Assembly: GCA_934098385.1 (NCBI GenBank)
Contig: CAKOOJ010000014.1
Span: forward strand, 1-13,854
DNA: 13,854 nucleotides
Direction: 5' to 3'
Source: an uncultured Bacilli bacterium
Lineage (GTDB): Bacteria; Bacillota_I; Bacilli_A; RF39; UBA660
Part shown: piece after piece, positions 1-4,631 of the stretch
How positions within the stretch are numbered: position 1 is the first letter of the stretch
How the letters are laid out: each line of letters begins with the position of its first letter
Translations under genes and position numbers: made by a program
Notes under the pieces: model-generated
The model's database searches: none
What the model saw: only the letters and a program-made list of their open reading frames with translations
Told to the model about the DNA's origin: nothing

Positions 1-35
1 AAACCCCAATTGAGTATAGAACTCAACTAGGGTTT
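1..35. repeat. Inverted repeat (15-bp arms, 5-nt loop) at the window edge
   Basis: Bases 1-15 and 21-35 are inverted copies with two mismatched pairs, around the loop ATAGA. Only three T residues end the right arm and the next T-run is about 10 nt later, so it is a poor intrinsic terminator in the + direction. It may terminate a transcript on the other strand or be a remnant of a repeat that starts before the window. Confidence 0.5.
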
Positions 36-65
36 AAATAAAATCTTTTTACTGTCTACTTTTTG

Positions 66-95
66 TTGACAAGTTCAAATATTTACACCTATGTT
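66..95 (+). promoter_or_regulatory. Sigma-A-type promoter for the Fic module
   Basis: A perfect -35 TTGACA (66-71) is followed by an 18-nt spacer and a -10 TATGTT (90-95, four of six consensus bases). It lies about 50 nt before the antitoxin start at 145. Transcription would begin near 102 and cover both module genes. The ATG at 91 falls inside the -10 and is not a likely start. Confidence 0.55.
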
Positions 96-144
96 CTTTT
101 TTGATAAAATAATATTATATAAAGTAGAATTTTGTGGAGGCAGT

Positions 145-309
145 ATGGTACAAGATTATAAATTATATAAAACATTATTAGAAGCAATAAAAATATCTAT
201 AAATAATAGTAATTTAGAAAGTGATATGGAAAATTTAAAGATTGACAATTTAGTAAAACAAAATTTATTAAATGATAAAGATATTAAAAAAATGTTAATA
301 AGAAGGTAA
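145..309 (+). CDS. VbhA-like antitoxin of a Fic toxin pair (54 aa)
   Basis: This small, Lys/Asn-rich helical protein sits immediately upstream of a Fic-domain gene, with only a 4-nt gap, the usual class I Fic antitoxin/toxin arrangement. The ATG at 145 is chosen over an in-frame ATG at 91 because GGAGG (136-140) lies just upstream. Residues 21-26 read NSNLES, which lines up with the inhibitory helix motif (S/T)xxxE(G/N). Glu25 and the preceding Leu are kept, but the Ser/Thr is Asn and the Gly/Asn is Ser. The C-terminal stretch ending in DIKKMLIRR resembles the last helix of VbhA. In the family, the Glu displaces the ATP gamma-phosphate in the Fic active site. The identification rests on context and weak similarity. 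Confidence 0.6.
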   Translation: MVQDYKLYKTLLEAIKISINNSNLESDMENLKIDNLVKQNLLNDKDIKKMLIRR

Positions 310-313
310 ATGT

Positions 314-874
314 ATGAATGAAGAAGATAATTGGAATTCTTATTTTTATAAAGGAACAAATATATTAAAAAATAATTTTGATATAATGGATAAGGAAAAA
401 TTAAGTGAAGTGGAGTATAGGATTGTAACTAAAAAGAATACTTTATTAATTTTAGATAAACATAAACCAGAAACATTTGATATAAATCATTTAAAATATA
501 TTCATAAATATTTATTTGAAGATATTTATCCTTTTGCTGGTCAATTTAGAACTGTAAATATGGGTAAGGGATTTATGTATAATTTTACACCTTATGCGGA
601 AAATTTAGCTAAAACGTATAAAAGATTAATTGAGATACATCCTTTTAGAGAAGGCAATGGAAGAGTTGCTAGAGAATTTATAAGAGAATATGTGGAAAGT
701 AGAAATAAGTATTTTGATTATGATTATTATATAGATTTTAATTTAAATGATGAAGATAAGGATACTTTAGAACATGTACCTAGAGAAGAATTGTATGGTA
801 ATTTAACATTATTTTTTTTGAATATGTTAAATAAAAAGGAAAAAGAAAATCAAAACAATGTAAAACAAATGTAA
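314..874 (+). CDS. Fic-domain protein (VbhT-type AMP transferase), 186 aa, with a shortened core
   Basis: The Fic active-site motif HPFREGNGRVAR is present at residues 109-120 with every key residue (His109, Glu113, Asn115, Arg117, Arg120). Earlier family segments are also visible: YKGTNILKNN near 12-21, DINHLKYIHKYLFEDIY at 56-72, FAGQFRTVNMGKG at 74-86 and the FTPY flap end at 91-94. Such enzymes transfer AMP from ATP to a target protein hydroxyl. Only about 14 residues separate FTPY from the catalytic His, whereas the relatives I know have around 40-50, so a helical stretch seems to be deleted in frame. No internal inhibitory (S/T)xxxE(G/N) motif is evident, consistent with a separate antitoxin. 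The SD AGAAGG is at 301-306. Whether the shortened enzyme is active is uncertain. Confidence 0.85.
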   Translation: MNEEDNWNSYFYKGTNILKNNFDIMDKEKLSEVEYRIVTKKNTLLILDKHKPETFDINHLKYIHKYLFEDIYPFAGQFRTVNMGKGFMYNFTPYAENLAKTYKRLIEIHPFREGNGRVAREFIREYVESRNKYFDYDYYIDFNLNDEDKDTLEHVPREELYGNLTLFFLNMLNKKEKENQNNVKQM

Positions 875-881
875 AATATTT

Positions 882-920
882 TTGCAAATTATATTTAAAT
901 ATTAAAGATTGTAGTATATT
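882..920 (+). promoter_or_regulatory. Possible rpoZ promoter region
   Basis: The stretch contains TTTAAAT followed 8 nt later by TTGTAGTATATT, whose TATATT (915-920) is a plausible -10. The same TTTAAAT-N6-TTGTAGTATAT arrangement occurs in the two Spo0A-box elements elsewhere in the window. Here no TTCGACA core is present; TTTGCAAA stands at about that place. No convincing -35 hexamer is seen at 17 nt. Confidence 0.3.
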
Positions 921-942
921 ATTATTGTAGGAGGGTGGCTAA

Positions 943-1143
943 ATGATATATCCATCAATTGATAAATTATTAAACATTATTGATTCTAAGTACAAACTTG
1001 TTCATGTTGCTAGTAAAAGAGCAAAACAAATGCATGAATATGATCATTATCAAATGAAAGAATGTGACTATCATAATAAAAGAGAATTAGGTAGAGCACT
1101 TGAAGAAGTTGAAAAAGGATTAATAAAAGTTAAAAACAATTAA
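943..1143 (+). CDS. rpoZ: DNA-directed RNA polymerase omega subunit
   Basis: This 66-residue protein begins with YPSIDKLL, continues with VHVASKRAKQM and ends with ELGRALEEVEKGLIKV, the diagnostic pattern of short Firmicutes omega subunits. Omega binds the C-terminal region of beta-prime and helps RNA polymerase assembly and stability. The start at 943 has a strong SD, AGGAGGG (929-935), 7 nt upstream. In B. subtilis rpoZ lies next to gmk, priA and fmt; here it stands alone between the Fic module and spoVS, with its own short terminator-like hairpin. Length and motifs are complete. Confidence 0.93.
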   Translation: MIYPSIDKLLNIIDSKYKLVHVASKRAKQMHEYDHYQMKECDYHNKRELGRALEEVEKGLIKVKNN

Positions 1144-1147
1144 AATT

Positions 1148-1174
1148 AATACTTAAAAATAGTATTTTTTTTTG
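1148..1174 (+). terminator. Weak intrinsic terminator after rpoZ
   Basis: AATACT (1148-1153) pairs with AGTATT (1161-1166) around a 7-nt loop, followed by a T-rich run to about 1180. The stem is short and AT-rich. The same left arm extended (1144-1153) also pairs perfectly over 10 bp with 1185-1194, just before the spoVS SD, so two mutually exclusive folds exist. Confidence 0.5.
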
Positions 1175-1209
1175 TTTTTTTAATAGTATTAATTAGGAGC
1201 GTGAAAATA

Positions 1210-1470
1210 ATGGAAATTTTAAAAGTTTCATCAAAATCAAACCCAAGTAAAGTAGCAGGTGCGATTGCAAATGTTTTTAGAGAACAAGGTAGTGTAGAAA
1301 TTCAAACAATTGGTGCAGGAAGTTTGAATCAAGCAATTAAAGCAGTATGTATAGCAAGAGGATTTTTAGCACCTAGCGGAGAAAATCTTATAGTAGTACC
1401 GGCATTTTCTGATATTATGATTGAGGGAGAGGAGAAAACAGCTATAAAATTAGTTGTTGAATCTATATGA
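1210..1470 (+). CDS. spoVS: Stage V sporulation protein S
   Basis: This 86-residue protein matches SpoVS along its whole length: it opens MEILKVSSKSNPSKVAGAI, has VEIQTIGAGSLNQAIKA in the middle, then ARGFLAPSGENL and DIMIEGEEKTAIKLVVE. It is an Alba-like fold regulator; in B. subtilis loss of SpoVS blocks sporulation at stage V. The ATG at 1210 is preferred over the GTG at 1201, because the SD AGGAG (1195-1199) is only 1 nt from the GTG and 10 nt from the ATG, and because the family starts with MEILKVS. Its TGA overlaps the start of the next small ORF. Confidence 0.96.
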   Translation: MEILKVSSKSNPSKVAGAIANVFREQGSVEIQTIGAGSLNQAIKAVCIARGFLAPSGENLIVVPAFSDIMIEGEEKTAIKLVVESI

Positions 1471-1640
1471 TAAATATACTTATTGGAATATTTTATATAG
1501 CATTAGTAGCACTTACTTCGTACTTGCTTTATTATATTATCAAAATAGCTATTAAAGATGCTTATTATGAAATAGAATTTAAAGAAGAAGAAAAAGAAAC
1601 AACTTATGAAGATACAGATATAAATGAAGAAGATGAATAA
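1467..1640 (+). CDS. Small single-pass membrane protein with acidic tail (57 aa), coupled to spoVS
   Basis: The ORF starts at an ATG overlapping the spoVS stop (ATGA), a typical sign of translational coupling, and has no separate SD. Residues 3-28 form a hydrophobic segment (NILIGIFYIALVALTSYLLYY and onward) followed by Lys residues. Residues 35-57 are highly acidic, with runs such as FKEEEKE and NEEDE. The topology is probably one membrane span with a charged cytoplasmic tail. The stop lies inside a perfect palindrome that looks like the transcript terminator, so spoVS and this gene appear to form a two-gene unit. I do not recognise a family. The fixed overlap suggests a role with SpoVS, but this is inference. 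Confidence 0.6.
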   Translation: MINILIGIFYIALVALTSYLLYYIIKIAIKDAYYEIEFKEEEKETTYEDTDINEEDE

Positions 1641-1664
1641 CTGTAAATATTTACAGTTATTTTA
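1636..1664 (+). terminator. Palindromic terminator after the spoVS unit
   Basis: Bases 1636-1661 are a perfect 26-nt palindrome (AATAACTGTAAAT and its complement) and end in TTATTTT. It includes the stop codon of the 57-aa ORF. The T-run is short, but position and symmetry suit an intrinsic, possibly bidirectional, terminator. Confidence 0.55.
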
Positions 1665-1681
1665 AAAAGAAAATAAAGTAT

Positions 1682-1688
1682 TGTCGAA
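1682..1688 (+). promoter_or_regulatory. Spo0A box upstream of spoIIAA
   Basis: TGTCGAA at 1682-1688 is an exact Spo0A-box core, 49 nt before the spoIIAA start. Spo0A activates the spoIIA operon in B. subtilis, so context supports the call. The overlapping GTCGAATCT (1683-1691) also resembles a sigma-H -10 (RNNGAATWW). A sigma-H-like -35, AAAAGAAAA (1665-1673), lies about 2-3 nt too close. The two readings cannot be separated by eye. Confidence 0.5.
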
Positions 1689-1737
1689 TCTATTTAAAAA
1701 TAACAAAAAATAAATTATATTAATGGTGATGGTGCTT

Positions 1738-2052
1738 ATGTTAAATATAAATATGGAGTTTAACAGTGGTATATTATTTGTAAGATTTATAGGATCCTTA
1801 AATAAATTAACAAATGATAAAATAATTAATGATTTAATACCAGTTATTAAAAATAATGGTATTAAATATTTAGTTTATAACTTTGAATATTTGGAAAGTA
1901 TAGATATGATAGGTTATAAATCATTATTACTTTGTTATAATGAAATAATAAATAATAATGGTAACTTATTAGTAGTAAATAATAAGTTTAGATTAAAGAA
2001 TTTAAAAGAAGTAAATGATGAATTAAGTGCACTTAAAATACTAAAAATTTAG
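1738..2052 (+). CDS. spoIIAA: SpoIIAA-like STAS protein lacking the phosphoacceptor serine (104 aa)
   Basis: The STAS fold pattern is clear: a first strand LFVRFIGSLN (13-22), helix, the strand YLVYNFEYLE (44-53), then SIDMIGYKSLL and a final NGNLLVVNN strand. It immediately precedes a sigma-F-type gene, as spoIIAA does. In B. subtilis, SpoIIAA is phosphorylated by SpoIIAB on Ser58 within DSSGLG. Here the aligned positions are Asp56-Met57-Ile58-Gly59, so neither serine remains. No spoIIAB lies between this gene and the sigma gene, only 9 nt. The start at 1738 is preferred over 1723 because GGTGATGGTG precedes it and it aligns with the family start. It may control the sigma factor by another route or be vestigial. 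Confidence 0.8.
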   Translation: MLNINMEFNSGILFVRFIGSLNKLTNDKIINDLIPVIKNNGIKYLVYNFEYLESIDMIGYKSLLLCYNEIINNNGNLLVVNNKFRLKNLKEVNDELSALKILKI

Positions 2053-2061
2053 GTGAATATA

Positions 2062-2712
2062 ATGAAAATTGATGAAATACTTAGTAGTGAAGATTTAAAA
2101 AAAATAATTATTTCTATAGCTAAAAAGTTTTATAATGCAGAAACACATGATTTATATCAAGCAGGATATATAGGAGCATTAAAAGCGTATAAAAACTATA
2201 AAAATAATAATATTAAATTTACTACATTTGCATATAAATATATTTTTGGAGAAATGTATGAACTTGCTAAAAATAATAGAAATATAAAACTAAATAAGAA
2301 TTATTTCAAAATCTATAAACAAATAGAAAATGCAAAAATATTATTAGCACAAAAATTTAATAGAGTACCATCTAATAAAGAAATAAGTGATTATTTAGAG
2401 ATTGATTTAAATGTATTAAATGATGTAATTAATACTTGTAATGTTACTTTATCATTAGATAATATATATGATTCCGATAATGAAAGTAACCTTTATGCTT
2501 TTGTTGGTAATTATATAGATTATGATACTTCAATTTTAGTAAAAGATTCATTAGAATGTTTAGATGATTTAGAAAAGAAAGTTATTAATTATAAGTATTA
2601 TTATGATTATACACAACAAGAAATTGCTAGCATGTTGGGTATTAATCAAGTGAAAGTATCGAGATTGGAAACAAGGTCAAAAAAGAAGATAAAAGAATAT
2701 ATTAATGCATAA
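2062..2712 (+). CDS. sigF: Sporulation sigma factor of the sigma-F/G group (216 aa)
   Basis: Sigma-70 regions are recognisable: region 2.2 DLYQAGYIGALKAY (30-43), 2.3-2.4 KFTTFAYKYIFGEMYELAKNN (52-72), region 3 including FNRVPSNKEISDYLEI (99-114), and a region 4.2 helix-turn-helix TQQEIASMLGINQVKVSRLE (184-203). The last closely follows the TQSEVA...GISQVQVSRLE of sigma-F/G. At 216 residues it is about 40 shorter than B. subtilis sigma-F; the shortening is mainly N-terminal (regions 1-2.1). Region 2.4 has lost the usual RDDG..KVSR pattern and reads KNNRNIKLNK. The start at 2062 has AGGTGA (2051-2056) overlapping the upstream stop. spoIIAB is missing next to it, which is unusual. It may serve as the single forespore sigma factor. 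Confidence 0.85.
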   Translation: MKIDEILSSEDLKKIIISIAKKFYNAETHDLYQAGYIGALKAYKNYKNNNIKFTTFAYKYIFGEMYELAKNNRNIKLNKNYFKIYKQIENAKILLAQKFNRVPSNKEISDYLEIDLNVLNDVINTCNVTLSLDNIYDSDNESNLYAFVGNYIDYDTSILVKDSLECLDDLEKKVINYKYYYDYTQQEIASMLGINQVKVSRLETRSKKKIKEYINA

Positions 2713-2736
2713 AAGTAGATAAAAGCCTCCATAATA
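2706..2736 (+). promoter_or_regulatory. Sigma-G/F-type promoter of the spoVA genes
   Basis: TGCATA (2706-2711), 18-nt spacer, CATAATA (2730-2736) fits the sigma-G consensus as I know it (TGMATA, 17-18 nt, CATAMTA-like). The -35 overlaps the stop codon of the sigma gene. Predicted initiation near 2742-2743 would put the spoVAC SD (2742-2746) at the very 5' end of the RNA. spoVA is forespore-expressed in B. subtilis, matching this reading. Confidence 0.6.
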
Positions 2737-2751
2737 AAAATGGAGGTTTTT
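2721..2751 (+). terminator. Terminator-like hairpin that masks the spoVAC SD
   Basis: Bases 2721-2732 (ending CCTCCAT) pair with 2740-2751 (ATGGAGGTTTTT) over 12 bp with one G-T pair and a 7-nt loop; a T-run closes it. The SD GGAGG (2742-2746) is wholly inside the right arm. Readthrough RNA from sigF should terminate here or have its SD hidden. RNA started at the promoter overlapping the left arm lacks that arm. Confidence 0.7.
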
Positions 2752-2753
2752 AA

Positions 2754-3191
2754 ATGGAAAAACGAGAATATCAAGAATTAGTAAAAAATACTACTCCTAA
2801 ACCTAGGAAACTTACACATAGTATACTTGCTTTTTTATCGGGTGGTATATTAGGTTCTATATGTGAAATATTAAGTGCATTACTTGTAAATTATTATAAT
2901 TTTAAGAATAGTGATGCTGTAAGTATAGTAATATTTACTTTAATAGTCTTATCTTGTTTTATGACTGCTTTTTTTGATTTTGATAAATGGGTTGTAAAAT
3001 TTAAGGCTGGACTTATAATACCGATAACTGGTTTTGCACATTCTATACAGAGTAGTTCAATGGATTATAAAAAAGATGGATTAATAACAGGATTGGGTGC
3101 AAATTTCTTTAAACTTGCTGGAAGTGTAATATTATATGGTATGGTAAGTGCATTTATATTATCTATATTAAAGGTGGTGTTTTATGGCTAG
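2754..3191 (+). CDS. spoVAC: Stage V sporulation protein AC
   Basis: This 145-residue protein is close to the usual 150. It has the SpoVAC signature IIPITGFAHSIQSSSMDYKK around residues 88-107, followed by DGLITGLGANFFKLAGSVILYG. Hydrophobic segments near 22-48, 57-75, 83-97 and 118-143 indicate a polytopic inner forespore membrane protein. SpoVAC is part of the channel that takes dipicolinic acid into the forespore and has been reported to be mechanosensitive during germination. SD GGAGG (2742-2746) is 7 nt from the ATG but sits inside a hairpin. It overlaps spoVAD by 8 nt. It is the first gene of the operon here; spoVAA and spoVAB, which precede it in B. subtilis, are absent. Confidence 0.95.
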   Translation: MEKREYQELVKNTTPKPRKLTHSILAFLSGGILGSICEILSALLVNYYNFKNSDAVSIVIFTLIVLSCFMTAFFDFDKWVVKFKAGLIIPITGFAHSIQSSSMDYKKDGLITGLGANFFKLAGSVILYGMVSAFILSILKVVFYG

Positions 3192-4140
3192 TTTTAAGTA
3201 TAAAAATGTATATATAAATAAATCTTATAGTATAGCAGGTGTTTATGAAAATAATGGAATGCTTAACAATGTAGATAGGTATTTAAAAGATTTTTATGAT
3301 AATAGTAAAACTACAGAAGATTGTGAAATAAAAATACAGAAAGAAGTATTGGATAATTTAATTAATCCAAAAACAGAACTTATTGTTGGTGGTGATTTAT
3401 CAAATCAAAATGCTTTATTATCTTCTAGTGTTATAAATAATAATATATCATTTATTGATGTATATAGTGCTTGTGCTACGTTTAATGAGTCACTTATAAT
3501 ATTGTCTAATTTTATTAATAACAAACAAATAAAAGAGGGAATATGTATTACAAGTAGTCATAATTTAAATAGTGAAAAACAGTTTAGATTTCCTGTTGAA
3601 TATGGTGCACAGAAACCAATATATAGTACATTTACAACAACGGGTAGTGTAGGTATAATTGTATCAAATAAAATATCAAATATAAGAGTTGTAAGTAGTA
3701 CTATAGGTAGTGTTGTTGATATGGGGATTAAAGATGCTAATAATATGGGTGCGGTAATGGCTCCTGCTGCTGTTAAAACATTAATGGAACATATTAATAA
3801 ATTTGATTTAAATTTAAAAGATTATGATGTAATATTAACTGGAGATTTAGGAAGTTATGGAGAAGAATTATTTAAAACAATATTAATGAAAGATTATGGT
3901 ATTAATATAAAAAATTATGTTGATGCTGGTAGATTAATATATAAAAAGGAACAAGAAAAATATAGTGGTGGGAGTGGACCAGTGTGTTTACCATTAATAT
4001 TATTTAATAATATATTACAAAATAAAAAATATAAAAAAATAATATTTATTGCAACTGGAAGTTTACATAGCCCTACTATAGTTAATCAAAAACATTCTAT
4101 ACCAAGTATTGCTCACTTAGTAGAATTGGAGGTATTATGA
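3184..4140 (+). CDS. spoVAD: Stage V sporulation protein AD (dipicolinic acid-binding)
   Basis: The protein has 318 residues, against about 338 in B. subtilis. It shows the thiolase-like fold signatures of SpoVAD: VGGDLSNQ (68-75), SACATFNESL (95-104, Cys97 at the thiolase nucleophile position), SSHN near 124-127, EKQFRFPVEYGAQKP (131-145) and TTTGSVG near 151-157. SpoVAD binds dipicolinic acid and is needed for its movement into the spore. SD AGGTGG (3172-3177) lies inside the end of spoVAC, and the ORFs overlap by 8 nt. Its TGA overlaps the spoVAE ATG. No motif loss was noticed. Confidence 0.95.
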   Translation: MASFKYKNVYINKSYSIAGVYENNGMLNNVDRYLKDFYDNSKTTEDCEIKIQKEVLDNLINPKTELIVGGDLSNQNALLSSSVINNNISFIDVYSACATFNESLIILSNFINNKQIKEGICITSSHNLNSEKQFRFPVEYGAQKPIYSTFTTTGSVGIIVSNKISNIRVVSSTIGSVVDMGIKDANNMGAVMAPAAVKTLMEHINKFDLNLKDYDVILTGDLGSYGEELFKTILMKDYGINIKNYVDAGRLIYKKEQEKYSGGSGPVCLPLILFNNILQNKKYKKIIFIATGSLHSPTIVNQKHSIPSIAHLVELEVL

Positions 4141-4487
4141 CATTATTTTATTCATTTATATTTTGTGGTTTTGTTTGTCTTATAGGACAAATAATATTAG
4201 ATAATACTAAACTTACGCCTGGTCATGTAACAAGTATATTGGTTGTAGTAGGATGTATTTTAGGTATGTTTGGTATATATGATAAGATTATAGATTTTGT
4301 AGGTGTTGGAGCAAATATACCAATAACGTCTTTTGGAAATACGTTATTTAATGGTGCTTATCTAGGATTAAAAAGTGGTGGTTTTATAGGATTATTTGAG
4401 AATATGTTATGTAATGTAAGTTTAGGTATAAGTAGTGCAGTTATATTCTCTTTCATATTTACATTAGTAAGTAAAGTAAAAGATTAA
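4137..4487 (+). CDS. spoVAE: Stage V sporulation protein AE (AEb type)
   Basis: The ORF encodes 116 residues, the length of SpoVAEb. It has the family pattern KLTPGHVTSILVVVG (25-39), VGVGANIPITSFGNTLFNGA (56-75) and a long C-terminal hydrophobic segment near 88-111. It is a polytopic membrane partner of SpoVAC in the dipicolinic acid channel. The start overlaps the spoVAD stop (ATGA), and GGAGG (4129-4133) precedes it. A strong terminator follows directly, so the operon is just AC-AD-AEb, the core trio seen in many spore formers. SpoVAEa and SpoVAF are absent here. Confidence 0.93.
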   Translation: MTLFYSFIFCGFVCLIGQIILDNTKLTPGHVTSILVVVGCILGMFGIYDKIIDFVGVGANIPITSFGNTLFNGAYLGLKSGGFIGLFENMLCNVSLGISSAVIFSFIFTLVSKVKD

Positions 4488-4516
4488 AGTACTAAAATTA
4501 GATAGTACTTTTTTTT
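4486..4516 (+). terminator. Intrinsic terminator of the spoVA operon
   Basis: AAAGTACT (4486-4493) pairs with AGTACTTT (4504-4511) around a 10-nt loop and runs into an 8-T tract (4509-4516). It begins inside the spoVAE stop codon. An almost identical hairpin sits after greA (13733-13758). Confidence 0.85.
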
Positions 4517-4530
4517 ATGTGCGTTTTATA

Positions 4531-4568
4531 TTTCGACATATTTTTTAAATGGGATGTTGTAGTATATA
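4531..4568 (+). promoter_or_regulatory. Spo0A-controlled promoter of the SpoVM-like gene
   Basis: TTTCGACA (4531-4538) contains an exact inverted Spo0A-box core (TTCGACA). TATATA (4563-4568) lies 24 nt further and is a plausible sigma-A -10. The box would fall at about -43 to -37 and overlap a TTGACA-like -35 at non-standard distance, similar to the long-spaced Spo0A-activated spoIIG and spoIIE promoters of B. subtilis. Whether Spo0A activates or represses here is not shown. Confidence 0.55.
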
Positions 4569-4631
4569 AAACCAGAACATTTATTGTTTATGTCCTGCCT
4601 TTTATATTTAAGTATGAAGGGAGTAATAGTT

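Larger units (their letters stand above)
4486..4610 (+). repeat. Intergenic element, copy 1 (terminator, Spo0A-box promoter, leader)
   Basis: The order AGTACTT hairpin, TTTTATATTTCGACA, TTTAAAT-N6-TTGTAGTATATA, AACCAGA and then a similar leader recurs at 13733-13854 after greA. Spacing between the Spo0A core and TATATA is the same 24 nt. The leader at 4573-4597 can fold (CAGAACAT with ATGTCCTG, one mismatch) at the predicted RNA 5' end. Confidence 0.65.

Noticed and set aside
91..144. Longer antitoxin starting at ATG 91
   Set aside because: That codon lies within the predicted -10 and has no SD, while ATG 145 has GGAGG at the correct place.
1201..1470. GTG start for SpoVS at 1201
   Set aside because: It is 1 nt from the SD and would add three residues absent from the family; ATG at 1210 gives the exact 86-residue SpoVS.
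1665..1691. Sigma-H promoter before spoIIAA
   Set aside because: The -10-like GTCGAATCT is good, but the best -35 is about 9 nt away rather than 11-12; kept only as an alternative to the Spo0A box.
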